From Streptomyces sp. MP131-18 (lineage in GTDB: Bacteria; Actinomycetota; Actinomycetes; Streptomycetales; Streptomycetaceae), in contig NZ_LZNS01000001.1 of the NCBI RefSeq assembly GCF_001984575.1, positions 2,428,300 to 2,492,299 of the forward strand: a DNA stretch of 64,000 bases, written 5' to 3'. Of this stretch, positions 1 to 8,692 are shown in pieces (positions within the stretch are counted from its first letter, which is position 1; each line of letters starts with the position of its first letter). The position numbers and the translations under genes were made by a program. The notes below the pieces were generated by a model. The model was given only the letters and a program-made list of their open reading frames with translations. It was not told the DNA's origin and did not search any database.

Positions 1-713
1 CGGACGACGAACCGGCCCACCGTCAGCACGATCAGCAGGACCAGAGCCAGGTGCGACAGAGAGGTCAGCACGTCGCCGCCGGTCAGCCCGGCGGTGGTGG
101 CCATCGCGGCGACCAGCGAGACGAGTACCCAGCCGACGGCGTCGTCGACGGTCCCGGCCACCAGGATCATCTGCCCGATGTTGCGGTGGATCAGCCGCAG
201 GTCCATCAGGGTCCTGGCGATCACCGGGATCGCGCTGACGCACATCGCGACGCCCACGAAGCAGGCGAAGACCGTCTGGTCGGCGCCGTCCGCCCGCAGC
301 CGGTCGGGCAGCAGCAGGCCGATCCAGATGCCGAACGCGAGCGGCACCACGAGCCCGGCGATGCTCACCCCGGCCGCCCGGGAGCCCTGCCTGCGGACCA
401 GCTTGAGGTCGACGTGCATGCCGGTGAAGCCGACGAGCAGGATCACGCCGAGCTGCCCGAGCGCGTCCAGCAGGTGCATCTGGCCCGGCTCCTGCGGGAA
501 CAGCCACGTGCCCACGCCGGGCAGGAGCTGCGCCAGCAGGGAGGGGCCGAGCAGGACGCCGGCCGACAGCTCGCCGACGATGGCCGGCATGCCGAGCCGG
601 ACGGCCAGGCGGCCGAGGAGGATCGCCGCAAGCAGCAGTACGCCTATCTGGAGGAGGAGGACGAGGAGTTCGTGGTGCGCGATCGGGGCTACCACGGAGG
701 TGGCCGGCGTCAT
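1..713 (-). CDS. Cation:proton antiporter (CPA2/Kef-type), C-terminus cut by window edge
   Basis: Only the first 237 codons are visible and the gene runs off the left edge. The start is the ATG at 713, preceded on the minus strand by an AAAGGA ribosome-binding site. The visible protein is strongly hydrophobic with repeated membrane segments. Early residues include GMPAIVGELSAGVLLGPSLL, the N-terminal half-motif of CPA2 Na+/H+ or K+/H+ exchangers. Such proteins exchange monovalent cations for protons across the cytoplasmic membrane. A second antiporter gene lies just upstream on the same strand. Ion specificity cannot be told from this fragment. Confidence 0.85.
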   Translation of the reverse strand, partial: MTPATSVVAPIAHHELLVLLLQIGVLLLAAILLGRLAVRLGMPAIVGELSAGVLLGPSLLAQLLPGVGTWLFPQEPGQMHLLDALGQLGVILLVGFTGMHVDLKLVRRQGSRAAGVSIAGLVVPLAFGIWIGLLLPDRLRADGADQTVFACFVGVAMCVSAIPVIARTLMDLRLIHRNIGQMILVAGTVDDAVGWVLVSLVAAMATTAGLTGGDVLTSLSHLALVLLIVLTVGRFVV

Positions 714-773
714 CGAACGTCCTTTCGCCGCGGAATGGGCGCGCACGGGGGCGGGAGCAGGAAAGGGGAGGGA

Positions 774-818
774 CAACAATGGCCCGCGTGCCAAATCCGG
801 GCACGCAGGCCATTGTTG
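774..818 (-). terminator. Long hairpin between two antiporter genes
   Basis: Arms 774-792 and 800-818 pair over 18 of 19 positions (one C/A mismatch at 785/807) around a 7-nt loop. The hairpin lies just after the stop of the upstream antiporter gene and before the start of the next, so it probably ends the first transcript or separates the two units. The following minus-strand bases are only moderately T-rich. A protein-binding operator is the alternative. Confidence 0.6.
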
Positions 819-905
819 CCGTCGGCAAAAGCACCGATCAATCTTTGTCAGGTTATATTCACGCAGTTTCCGAGGCGTAAGGGCGCGCGGTATTCACCAC
901 CGGTC

Positions 906-2264
906 TCACCGCTTTTCCTCCGGTCGCGACCGGGCGTCCCGCCCCGCCGGGTGCCGGGGCGGCGGGCGCCGGTCGTCCGGCGGGGACGCGGGGGCGACGA
1001 CCCCCGCGCCGCGCGCGCCCGGCGCGTCCTGCGGCGGGCGGGGCAGCAGCGGGCCGGCCATCATCGACGTGAGCAGCGCCATCACGACCATCATCGTGAA
1101 GATCTGGTCATCCAGAATGCCCAGCTCCATGCCGACCTTGAGGATCACCAGCTCGGTGAGACCGCGCGTGTTCATCAGCACGGCGACCTGCCGCGTCTCG
1201 CTCCAGCTGCACCCGGCGAGCCGCGCCGGAACGCCCGCACCGAGGAACTTCCCCGTGCACGCGACACCGATGATCGCCAGCAGTTCGAGCGCGCCGTCCG
1301 CGCCCAGCGCGCCGAGGTCGACGGACAGGCCGGTGACGACGAAGAACACCGGCAGCAGCAGCCCGCCGGTCTTGCGCAACGGCTCCCGCACCCGCCGCGC
1401 CAGCACGTCCCGCGGCGTCCGCGGCGTCACCAGGCCGAACGCGAAGGACCCGAAGATCGCGTCGATCCCGATCCACGAGGTCGCCCAGCCGCTGAGCAGG
1501 AGGCCGGAGAACAGCACGGTCAGTACCGCGGCCCCCGACCGCCCGGGGCCGAGCGCGCCGGCCAGCCACCGGGCGAGCAACGGCCGTACGACGAAGGCGA
1601 GCAGCCCCATGAACGCCGCGAGGCACGCCAGCATCGACAGGTAGCCGCTCGGCCCGCTCGCGGTGACGACCGCCGTCACCACGGCGAGCAGCGCCCAGGC
1701 CAGCGCGTCGGCGACCGCGGCGCACGCCATGACCAGCGCGCCCACCGGCGTGGACTGGAGCCCGTTCTCCACCAGGATGCGCGCCAGCACGGGGAAGGCG
1801 GTGATCGCCAGCGCGGTGCCGAGGAACAGCAGGAACGACAGCCGCGGCACCGTGGCGCCGTCCACCTCGCTGTGCCGCGTGTACAGCATGGCGGCCAGGC
1901 CGAAGCCCAGAGCGAACGGGACCGCCATCGACCCCAGCGAGACGGCGACGACCGTGCCGCGGCGTCTGCGCAGCGAACCGCCCTCCATCTCCCAGCCGAC
2001 CAGGAACATGAAGATCAGCAGGCCGACTTCGGCGATGGCGAGCAGCTGCTCGCGCGCCGCCTCGGGGAACAGCAGCTGCGGCAGATCGCCCGGCAGCAGG
2101 CCCAGCACGCTGGGGCCGAGCACGATGCCCGCCGTGATCTCCGCGATGACGACGGGCTGGCGCAGTCTGCGCATCTGCCGGGCGAGGAGCGAGCCGACGA
2201 TGAGCACGAGGGCGACATCGGCCATGACGATGGCGACCGGGAAATCGGATGAGTGCGTCAACAC
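906..2264 (-). CDS. Cation:proton antiporter, CPA2 family
   Basis: A 452-residue integral membrane protein with about a dozen hydrophobic segments. It carries AEITAGIVLGPSVLGLLP near residue 40 and a later ALAITAFPVLARIL segment, both typical of the Na+/H+ exchanger (PF00999) fold. It should exchange Na+ or K+ for H+ in the cytoplasmic membrane. The C-terminal 45 residues are charged and proline/arginine rich. No TrkA-N or USP domain is attached, unlike long Kef proteins. The GTG at 2264 was chosen as start; a Met 13 residues further in is possible. It lies head to tail with a second antiporter, which suggests a duplicated antiporter pair of unknown specificity. Confidence 0.85.
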   Translation of the reverse strand: MLTHSSDFPVAIVMADVALVLIVGSLLARQMRRLRQPVVIAEITAGIVLGPSVLGLLPGDLPQLLFPEAAREQLLAIAEVGLLIFMFLVGWEMEGGSLRRRRGTVVAVSLGSMAVPFALGFGLAAMLYTRHSEVDGATVPRLSFLLFLGTALAITAFPVLARILVENGLQSTPVGALVMACAAVADALAWALLAVVTAVVTASGPSGYLSMLACLAAFMGLLAFVVRPLLARWLAGALGPGRSGAAVLTVLFSGLLLSGWATSWIGIDAIFGSFAFGLVTPRTPRDVLARRVREPLRKTGGLLLPVFFVVTGLSVDLGALGADGALELLAIIGVACTGKFLGAGVPARLAGCSWSETRQVAVLMNTRGLTELVILKVGMELGILDDQIFTMMVVMALLTSMMAGPLLPRPPQDAPGARGAGVVAPASPPDDRRPPPRHPAGRDARSRPEEKR

Positions 2265-2336
2265 GTGTTCCGCCTATCGGGCAGGGACAGGTGAGCTGAT
2301 CAACGCCGGTTCGCCCATGGTCGTCACGATCGCTAC

Positions 2337-2364
2337 TTGACGAACAGTTAAGGATCGGTAGATA
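2337..2364 (+). promoter_or_regulatory. Probable vegetative promoter
   Basis: TTGACG (2337-2342) and TAGATA (2359-2364) are separated by 16 bp and lie about 50 bp before the ATG of the small gene at 2414. This resembles a housekeeping (HrdB-type) promoter. It is inferred from sequence only. Confidence 0.45.
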
Positions 2365-2413
2365 GCTTCTCCTGACCCCTCATTACCGTCGGATGAGAAA
2401 GGAGGGCCACCCG

Positions 2414-2674
2414 ATGACCGAACATGCTTCAGCCGGGAAACGCCCTACCGGGCTGCGCCACTGGCTGCTCCGCGGGCTGACCACGCTCGGGGTCATGGCC
2501 ACCGGGTACGCCCCGCGCGCGTGGTGGGACGCCCCGGGCGACGCGTGGTGGGAGCGGGGCGACATCGAGCAACTGCCGCCCGCGCAGGCCGCACCGCCCG
2601 GGCCGGCGGAGCCCACGGCGCCCGCCCCCGACCCCAGGCATGCGTTCATCCCCGTCTGGCACCCGGAACGCTGA
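2414..2674 (+). CDS. Small hypothetical protein, 86 aa
   Basis: The reading frame starts at ATG 2414 with a strong AAGGAGG ribosome-binding site at 2399-2405 and a promoter-like sequence before it. The protein begins MTEHASAGKRP and has one short weakly hydrophobic stretch (LLRGLTTLGVMATGY). It then has a Trp-rich segment (AWWDAPGDAWWERG) and a Pro/Ala-rich tail. No family is recognised. It ends six bases before the convergent helD stop codon. The initiation signals make it likely to be a real small gene, possibly a membrane-associated protein. Confidence 0.55.
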   Translation: MTEHASAGKRPTGLRHWLLRGLTTLGVMATGYAPRAWWDAPGDAWWERGDIEQLPPAQAAPPGPAEPTAPAPDPRHAFIPVWHPER

Positions 2675-2680
2675 CCCGCC

Positions 2681-4969
2681 TCATCCCGCCGCGGCGGCCG
2701 GCGGGCGCAGCAGCGCCAGCGGCTCGGGCGGGGTACGGCCGGTGTGCAGAACGCCCAGCCGCTGGGTGGCGCGGGTGAGCGCCACATACAGGTCGTTGAG
2801 CCCGCGCGGCGACGCGGCGGCGATGCCGTCGGGGTCGGCGACCAGGACGGAGTCGAACTCGAGGCCCTTCGCGCGGCCGACGTCCAGCACGTCCACCCGG
2901 TCCGGCAGCCCGGCCGCCGCGGCCCCCGCGGCGAGGGCGGGCACCAGCGCCGCGGGTGCCAGGACGGCGACCCGGCCCTCGGGCGAGCCCGCGCACTCGC
3001 GCGCGGCCCGGCGCACGGCCGCCGCCACCAGCTCCTCCCGCGGCACGGCGAGCCGCCACGGCTCGGCCGGAGTGTCGCGCACCGCGCGCGGCGGTCTGGC
3101 CGCGGGGTCGATGCGGTGCAGCACCCCGGCGGCGACGGCCGCGATCCGGGCGGGGAGGCGGTAGTTCACAGTCAGCTCGGCCCGCCGGAACCGGCTGCCG
3201 ACGTGCGGCCCGAGCACGTCCGCCCAGGAGCCGCGGGACCCGCCGGGCGCGCCGGTCTGCGCGATATCGCCGACCACGGTCATGGAGCGGGCCGGGCAAC
3301 GGCGCATCAGCACCCGCCAGGCCATCGCGGACAGCTCCTGCGCCTCGTCGACGACCACGTGCCCGAACGCCCAGGTGCGGTCGGCGGCGGCGCGCTCCGC
3401 GGCGTCGCGCGTGTCCCGTTCCGCCTGCCGCTCGGCCAGCCGTTCCGCGTCGATCAGGTCGAAGGCGGCGAGCTGTTCGGCCTCCTCGCCGTCGTCGAAG
3501 TCGGTCGTGCGCGAGCCGTAGGCGATGTCCAGCGCCTCCCCGGCCAGCGCGAGCCGCTCCGCACGCTCCGCGGCCGCCTCCTCCTCGGCCGCGCGCAGCA
3601 CGGCCGGATCGTCCCCGAGCAGCTCCGCGGCCTCGTCGAGGAGCGGCACGTCGGCCACCGACCAGCCGAGGCGGTCCAGGGGGCGCAGCAGCCCCGCGCG
3701 TTCCTCCGCGGTGAGCCCTGGCGCCGCGGCGGCCAGTCGTTCCGGCGAGGCGTACAGCTCCCGCAGCAGCCGCTGCGGCGTGAGCCGCGGCCACAGCGCG
3801 TCGAGCGCGGCCGACACCTCGGGGGACGCGGCCAGGTCCGCCGCGATGATCTCCAGGTCCTCCGCGGTCAGCAGACTGCTGCCGTCCAGCACGTCCTGGC
3901 CGAACTGCGCGGCCACGCCGCGGGCCAGCGCGGCCAGGGCCAGCTCGCGGAAGACGGCCGCCGCCTGGTTGTGCGGCAGTCCGCTCTCCCTGGCCACCCG
4001 GCGCGCCTCGGCGCAGTCGTCCGGGTCGAGGCGCGCGGTGCCCTCGTCGTAGACGATGTCGAACGGGGCGTCCGGCACCTCCTGCCGGTCGCGCACGGCG
4101 GCGGCCAGCACGCCGGCCATCGACGCCCGCCCCTTCACCTCGGCCGCCGCGGGCGCCTCCGGGCGCCGGGCGCGCACGCCGGGGTACAGCTCCCCGACCG
4201 TGGCGAGCAGCACCCCGCTCTCGCCCAGCGAGGGCAGGACGTCGCCGATGTAGCGCAGGAACGTGGTGTTCGGGCCGACGATCAGGACGCCGCTCCTGGC
4301 GAGCCGTTCGCGCTGCGTGTAGAGCAGGTACGCGGCGCGGTGCAGCGCCACCGCCGTCTTCCCCGTGCCGGGTCCGCCCTGGACGACGAGGACCCCGCTG
4401 TGGGGGGAACGGATGATGTCGTCCTGCTCCTTCTGGATCGTGGCGACGATGTCGCTCATGCGGCCGGTCCTGGCCGCGTCGACGGCGGCCAGCAGCGCCG
4501 CGTCCCCGGCGGGCTCCGCGAGCCCGTCGAACTCCTCGTCCAGCACGCCGGTCACGCGCCGGCCGCTGGTCCTGATGTGCCGGCGCCGCCGCACGCCCTC
4601 GGTGGAGCGGGCGGTGGCGGCGTAGAACGGCCGGGCCGCCGGGGCGCGCCAGTCGATGAGCAGCGGCTCGAAGTCGGCGCTGCCGTCGAGGATGCCCATG
4701 CGCCCGACGTAGCGCCGTTCGTCGTCGTCCATGTCGAGCCGGCCGAAGCACAGCCCGTTCTCCACGGCGTCGAGCCGGGCCGCGCGCCTGGCCAGTTCGT
4801 CCGCGGCGACGTCCCGTTCCGCCAGGCCCTGGTGGCCGAGCCCGGTGGCCGCGAGCACCCCTTCGAGCCGCGCGCCGGCCTCGGCGCGCAGCTCGTCCAG
4901 ACGCCCGTAGAGCCTGGTCAGATACGCCTGTTCGCCGGTCAGGTCACCGGTTCGCCCGCCTGTTGACAC
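2681..4969 (-). CDS. helD: HelD-like superfamily 1 helicase (RNA polymerase-associated)
   Basis: A 762-residue protein with an N-terminal coiled-coil-like region and a Q-like EQDDIIR segment near 181-187. Walker A (GGPGTGKT) lies at about 198-205. A Walker B-like DEAQELS and C-terminal helicase motifs (SRGSWADVL, VNYRLP, KGLEFDSV, YVALTRA) follow. This is the HelD/UvrD-like architecture. HelD proteins in Gram-positive bacteria bind RNA polymerase, release it from stalled complexes, and in some Streptomyces (HelR) give rifampicin tolerance. I found no obvious rifampicin-associated element upstream, so the HelR role is not supported. The start is a GTG at 4969. A putative plus-strand promoter overlaps this start, so the two transcripts may interfere. 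Confidence 0.85.
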   Translation of the reverse strand: MSTGGRTGDLTGEQAYLTRLYGRLDELRAEAGARLEGVLAATGLGHQGLAERDVAADELARRAARLDAVENGLCFGRLDMDDDERRYVGRMGILDGSADFEPLLIDWRAPAARPFYAATARSTEGVRRRRHIRTSGRRVTGVLDEEFDGLAEPAGDAALLAAVDAARTGRMSDIVATIQKEQDDIIRSPHSGVLVVQGGPGTGKTAVALHRAAYLLYTQRERLARSGVLIVGPNTTFLRYIGDVLPSLGESGVLLATVGELYPGVRARRPEAPAAAEVKGRASMAGVLAAAVRDRQEVPDAPFDIVYDEGTARLDPDDCAEARRVARESGLPHNQAAAVFRELALAALARGVAAQFGQDVLDGSSLLTAEDLEIIAADLAASPEVSAALDALWPRLTPQRLLRELYASPERLAAAAPGLTAEERAGLLRPLDRLGWSVADVPLLDEAAELLGDDPAVLRAAEEEAAAERAERLALAGEALDIAYGSRTTDFDDGEEAEQLAAFDLIDAERLAERQAERDTRDAAERAAADRTWAFGHVVVDEAQELSAMAWRVLMRRCPARSMTVVGDIAQTGAPGGSRGSWADVLGPHVGSRFRRAELTVNYRLPARIAAVAAGVLHRIDPAARPPRAVRDTPAEPWRLAVPREELVAAAVRRAARECAGSPEGRVAVLAPAALVPALAAGAAAAGLPDRVDVLDVGRAKGLEFDSVLVADPDGIAAASPRGLNDLYVALTRATQRLGVLHTGRTPPEPLALLRPPAAAAG

Positions 4970-4998
4970 GCAACTCCTCTATTCGCTAAGATGCATTC

Positions 4999-5092
4999 TG
5001 CGAGCAGTCTTGGATTTTCAGGTCCAACGCCTGTCAAATCCAGCAATCTAGCGCGGTCTTCACCTCGTCGCAAACAGCGACGGGGTTTTTCT
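4999..5092 (+). ncRNA. Putative small RNA with own promoter and intrinsic terminator
   Basis: A near-consensus promoter, TTGACA (4963-4968), 18-bp spacer, TAAGAT (4987-4992), would start transcription at about 4999. The predicted transcript has an internal imperfect hairpin (GGATTT...AAATCC with CAGG/CCTG inside). It ends at an intrinsic terminator: CCTCGTCGC, loop AAACA, GCGACGGGG, then five T. That makes an RNA of about 90 nt lying wholly between divergent helD and the Nudix gene, with no reading frame of note. It could instead be an attenuated leader of the Nudix gene, but the terminator lies well before that start codon. I cannot match it to a named RNA family. Confidence 0.6.
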
Positions 5093-5130
5093 GTGCGCGC
5101 TGCGCGGGCGCCCCCGCCTAGGCTGCGGGC

Positions 5131-5607
5131 ATGCACCGGTCCCTGCCGCCCGCCACCGCCGCCATGACGATGCTCGCCGCCGCCGTCATCGTCCACGACC
5201 CCGCCGCCGACCGCGTGGTGCTGCTGCGCCGCGGGCCCGCCGCGAAGTTCGGGCGCGGCCTGTGGGACCTGCCGGTCGGCAAGAGCGACCCGGGCGAGCC
5301 CGTCACCGTCACCGCCGCACGGGAACTGGCGGAGGAGACCGGGCTCGTCGTCGACCCGGCCGAGCTGCGCCTGGCGCATGTGATTCACGCCGCACGCGGG
5401 GCGGAGGCGCCCAACGGGTTCCTCACCGTGATCTTCCTCGCCCGCCGCTGGCGCGGGACGCTGCGCAACGCCGAGCCCCACAAGCACTCCGAGGTCCGGT
5501 GGGTGGACGCGAAGGCCCTGCCGGCGGACATCGTGTTCGCCGCGGACGACATCATCAGGCAAGCCCTGGCAGGCGAGTCCGGCGTCGGGCTGCACGGCTG
5601 GGCGTGA
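5131..5607 (+). CDS. NUDIX hydrolase
   Basis: A 158-residue protein with a complete Nudix box, GKSDPGEPVTVTAAREL followed by AEETGLVV, fitting GX5EX7REUXEEXGU. The glutamates bind the metal that activates water for attack on a nucleoside-diphosphate-linked substrate. It is a single-domain cytoplasmic enzyme of the MutT size class; the substrate cannot be told. The chosen start is ATG 5131; ATG 5164 inside would remove eleven residues and bring the protein nearer the typical Nudix N-terminus. The gene stands alone between the putative small RNA and the ushX-sigH operon. Confidence 0.85.
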   Translation: MHRSLPPATAAMTMLAAAVIVHDPAADRVVLLRRGPAAKFGRGLWDLPVGKSDPGEPVTVTAARELAEETGLVVDPAELRLAHVIHAARGAEAPNGFLTVIFLARRWRGTLRNAEPHKHSEVRWVDAKALPADIVFAADDIIRQALAGESGVGLHGWA

Positions 5608-5891
5608 CGGGCGCCGCCGCACTGCGCACGCCGGCGCGGGTACCATCGGCGATCATTGCGGCGCGCACGCGCAACGCCGCGGGAAAATCGAGGAATTGAC
5701 GCTTCCACCATGGCCACAGTACGCACCGAATGCATTACGATGAGTAATACCGTCGAGGTGGTCGGAAGGTTCCGCCGCATCCCGGGCCGGGCGACAGCAC
5801 GCCATGGATCGCGGTAGCGTCGCAAGGCGACCCGGGCATCTCTGCGGTGCCCGGGAGCGCTCAATCAGTATGAGTCTCTGTGGAGGTGAGG

Positions 5892-6305
5892 GTGTCCCCC
5901 ATCCCAGGTGAGCCCGGATCGCAGGACTTCGTCGAAGTCCGGCTGCCGGCGGCGGGTGCCTATCTGTCAGTGCTGCGAACGGCCACGGCCGGTCTCGCGG
6001 CGCGGCTGGATTTCACCCTGGACGAGATCGAGGACCTGCGCATCGCGGTCGACGAGGCCTGCGCCATCCTGCTCCAGCAGGCAATTCCGGGGAGCGTCCT
6101 CGAGTGTGTCTTCACCCTGGTCGGCGACGCCCTGCGGGTCACGGTCTCGGCGCCCACCACCGAGGGCCACGCGCCGGAGCGGGACACCTTCGCCTGGACC
6201 GTGCTGACGGCGCTCGCGGGTGAGGTCGAATCGGCCGTCGGAGAGGACAAGACGGTCAGCATCAGCCTGCACAAAAAGCGCGGCGGCGCCCCCGGAGCGC
6301 CGTGA
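5892..6305 (+). CDS. ushX: Anti-sigma factor, RsbW-type serine kinase fold (UshX/PrsH-like)
   Basis: About 137 residues with a HATPase_c_2 fold: RTATAGLAARLDFTLDEIED and RIAVDEACAILL resemble the N-box region of RsbW/SpoIIAB anti-sigma kinases. Such proteins hold a SigB-type sigma factor inactive until a phosphorylation-controlled antagonist releases it. The start is GTG 5892 because GGAGG lies five bases upstream; an in-frame GTG at 5880 has no such site. The stop overlaps the start of the sigma factor gene (GTGA), so the two are translationally coupled. By sequence type and synteny it matches S. coelicolor UshX/PrsH. An 8-bp GC hairpin (5831-5855) precedes it. Confidence 0.85.
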   Translation: MSPIPGEPGSQDFVEVRLPAAGAYLSVLRTATAGLAARLDFTLDEIEDLRIAVDEACAILLQQAIPGSVLECVFTLVGDALRVTVSAPTTEGHAPERDTFAWTVLTALAGEVESAVGEDKTVSISLHKKRGGAPGAP

Positions 6306-7207
6306 CCGGCGCACAGGGGCCGCCACGGGACGAGGGGGCCGAGGTGAACGAGGTGGAACAGGCCGCAAGACCCCGCCGGGAGCCGGCCGGGGCAGCCATT
6401 CCCGGACAGCAGGAGCCTGCCGCGCCCGCACAGCGGCGGGTACTGCCCGACCCGCACGACCGCGGGGCGGCACGTGATCTCTTCGTCGAGCTGCGCAAGC
6501 TGCCCGACGGCTCGTCGGAGCGAGCCGAGCTGCGCAACAGCCTGGTGCGGATGCACCTGCCGCTGGTGGAGCACCTGGCCCGCCGCTTCCGCAACCGCGG
6601 GGAGCCGCTCGACGACCTGACGCAGGTGGCGACCATCGGCCTGATCAAGTCGGTGGACCGCTTCGACCCGGAGCGCGGCGTGGAGTTCTCCACGTACGCC
6701 ACGCCCACCGTGGTCGGCGAGATCAAGCGGCACTTCCGGGACAAGGGCTGGGCGGTGCGCGTGCCGCGGCGGCTCCAGGAGCTGCGGCTGTCCCTCAGCC
6801 AGGCGACCGCGGAGCTGTCCCAGCAGCACGGCCGGGCGCCGACCGTGCACGAGCTGGCGCAGCGCCTCAGCATCTCCGAGGAGGACGTGCTCGAGGGCCT
6901 CGAATCGGCGAACGCGTACAGCACCCTGTCCCTCGACGTGCCGGACACCGATGACGAGTCGCCTGCCGTGGCCGACACTCTGGGCGCCGAGGACGACGCC
7001 CTGGAGGGCGTGGAGTACCGCGAGTCGCTGAAGCCGCTGCTCGAAGAGCTGCCGCCGCGGGAGAAGAAGATCCTGCTGCTGCGCTTCTTCGGCAACATGA
7101 CGCAGTCGCAGATCGCCCAGGAGGTCGGCATCTCGCAGATGCACGTCTCCCGGCTGCTGGCCCGCACGCTCGCGCAGTTGCGCGAGAAGCTGCTGGTGGA
7201 GGAGTAA
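6302..7207 (+). CDS. sigH: RNA polymerase sigma factor, SigB/SigF family (SigH)
   Basis: A 301-residue SigB/F/G-type sigma factor. After a disordered N-terminus of about 60 residues come region 2 (HLPLVEHLARRF, DLTQVATIGLIKSVDRFDP, FSTYATPTVVGEIKRHFRDK), region 3 (APTVHELAQRLSISEEDV) and region 4 (LPPREKKILLLRFF, MTQSQIAQEVGISQMHVSRL). It directs RNA polymerase to stress promoters, osmotic stress and development in the case of S. coelicolor SigH. The start codon overlaps the stop of its anti-sigma gene. S. coelicolor makes several SigH forms from different starts, and the long acidic/proline-rich N-terminus here leaves room for internal starts. Assignment as SigH rests on the neighbouring ushX and wblE. 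Confidence 0.9.
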   Translation: MTGAQGPPRDEGAEVNEVEQAARPRREPAGAAIPGQQEPAAPAQRRVLPDPHDRGAARDLFVELRKLPDGSSERAELRNSLVRMHLPLVEHLARRFRNRGEPLDDLTQVATIGLIKSVDRFDPERGVEFSTYATPTVVGEIKRHFRDKGWAVRVPRRLQELRLSLSQATAELSQQHGRAPTVHELAQRLSISEEDVLEGLESANAYSTLSLDVPDTDDESPAVADTLGAEDDALEGVEYRESLKPLLEELPPREKKILLLRFFGNMTQSQIAQEVGISQMHVSRLLARTLAQLREKLLVEE

Positions 7208-7226
7208 CGGCCGCGGCCACGTCCCC

Positions 7227-7661
7227 TCAGGCAGTCCCGCGGGGCGCGGCGCCCAGCGCCGCGGTGGCCGTCGGATTGATCAGGCAGCCGAGCGCGGCGA
7301 TGGCCGAGAGGCCCAGCGCGGCCGCCGCCACCGGCCAGAGCCCGCCGCTGCCGAACAGGGTCCAGGTGACGGGGACGGCGAGCAGCTGCGTCAGCACGGC
7401 CGGGCTGCGGCTCCAGCGGCGCAGCCGCCACAGCCCGTGGCCCGCGGACAGCGGCAGCGCGGACAGGGCCAGCAGCGTCACGGCGCCGGTGAGCGCCTGC
7501 GTCGGGTCGTCCGGGTCCCCGGTCACCACGAGGAGCAGCATGGCCGCGCCGACCGCCGCGATCGCCGCGCCCTGGAGGCCGTTCAGCACGGCCGCGACGG
7601 TCACCGTACGCGGACGTCCGGTCACGTCCTGCCCGCTTTGCTGAGTGCTGTTCTCGCCCAC
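7227..7661 (-). CDS. Small integral membrane protein
   Basis: About 144 residues with four hydrophobic segments separated by short charged loops (for example VAAVLNGLQGAAIAAVGAAMLL and LALSALPLSAGHGLWRL). No enzyme motif is visible. I chose GTG 7661 because a TATACG -10-like element lies about 10 bp upstream, which implies a leaderless message. The longer frame from 7733 would overlap the start of the divergent lipid kinase gene. It is convergent with sigH and 20 bp from it. The function is unknown. Confidence 0.7.
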   Translation of the reverse strand: MGENSTQQSGQDVTGRPRTVTVAAVLNGLQGAAIAAVGAAMLLLVVTGDPDDPTQALTGAVTLLALSALPLSAGHGLWRLRRWSRSPAVLTQLLAVPVTWTLFGSGGLWPVAAAALGLSAIAALGCLINPTATAALGAAPRGTA

Positions 7662-7723
7662 CCCGCAAGCGTATAGCCCACCGGCGGCGCCCCGGCCGCC
7701 GTGGCCTGGGTACTCTGCCATGC

Positions 7724-8692
7724 ATGCGCGCACTACTCGTGGTCAACCCGGTCGCCACCACCACCAGCGCGCGGACCCGTGACGTCCTCACCCACGCACT
7801 CGCCAGCGACCTGAAGCTGGAGGTCGCCGCGACCGGTTACCGCGGGCACGCGCGGGAGCTGGCCAGGGAGGCAGCCGAGCAGGGGACCGCGGACCTGGTC
7901 ATCGCGCTCGGCGGCGACGGCACGGTCAACGAAGTGGTCAACGGCCTGCTGCACCACGGCCCGGACACCGGGCAGCTGCCGCGGCTCGCGGTCGTGCCCG
8001 GCGGCTCCACGAACGTGTTCGCGCGGGCACTCGGCCTCCCCAACGACGCGGTCGAGGCCACCGGGGCGCTGCTGGACGCGCTGCACGCGAAGTCGGAACG
8101 CGCGGTCGGTCTCGGCCTCGCGGCCGGCACGCCGGACACCCAGGACGCCGAAGTCCCGCGCCGCTGGTTCACGTTCAACGCGGGGCTCGGTTTCGACGCG
8201 GGTGTCGTCGGCCGGGTGGAGTTGCAGCGGGAGCGCGGCAAACGGTCCACGCACGCGCTGTACGTGCGGCAGGCGATGCGGCAGTTCCTCGGGGACCAGC
8301 ACCGCACCGCGGGCACGATCACGCTGCGGCGCGCGGGGCACGAGCCGGTGACGGGGCTCGCGCTGGCGATAGTGTGCAACACCGCGCCGTGGACGTTCCT
8401 GGGGAACCGGCCGATGTACGCGGCGCCCCGCGCCTCGTTCGACACCGGGCTCGACCTGCTGGGACTCACCCGGCTGTCGTCCGCGGCGGTGACGCGGTAC
8501 GCGACGCAGCTGCTGCGCAGTTCGCCGGACCGCGGGCCCCGCGGGAAGCATGTGGTGGCCCTCCACGACGAACCGGACTTCACCTTGCAATCGCAGGTGC
8601 CACAGCCGTTTCAGCTTGATGGTGACCACCTCGGACTGCGTACAAGTGTGACCTTCACAGGCGTACGCCGTGCACTGCGTGTGATTGTGTGA
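7724..8692 (+). CDS. Diacylglycerol kinase-like lipid kinase
   Basis: A 322-residue protein with the DAGK catalytic signature: VNPVATTTSAR at the N-terminus, LVIALGGDGTVNEVVNGLL near residue 62, and PGGSTNVFARALGLPND. The GGDGT loop binds ATP phosphates. Members phosphorylate diacylglycerol, or sphingoid or other lipids, at the membrane. The length is usual for the bacterial YegS/DgkB group. The start at ATG 7724 lies 62 bp from the divergent membrane protein gene. The exact lipid substrate cannot be read from the sequence. Confidence 0.88.
   Translation: MRALLVVNPVATTTSARTRDVLTHALASDLKLEVAATGYRGHARELAREAAEQGTADLVIALGGDGTVNEVVNGLLHHGPDTGQLPRLAVVPGGSTNVFARALGLPNDAVEATGALLDALHAKSERAVGLGLAAGTPDTQDAEVPRRWFTFNAGLGFDAGVVGRVELQRERGKRSTHALYVRQAMRQFLGDQHRTAGTITLRRAGHEPVTGLALAIVCNTAPWTFLGNRPMYAAPRASFDTGLDLLGLTRLSSAAVTRYATQLLRSSPDRGPRGKHVVALHDEPDFTLQSQVPQPFQLDGDHLGLRTSVTFTGVRRALRVIV

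Noticed and set aside
51..2252. Long open frame antisense to the two antiporters
   Set aside because: Low-complexity Arg/Gln/His/Gly product without a family; it mirrors the high-GC third positions of the true minus-strand genes.
2744..4966. 740-codon frame antisense to helD
   Set aside because: The helD frame has full helicase motifs; the antisense product has no recognisable domain.
4970..5130. Rifampicin-associated element upstream of helD
   Set aside because: I looked for the paired inverted motif known before helR genes and did not see it, so no HelR call was made.
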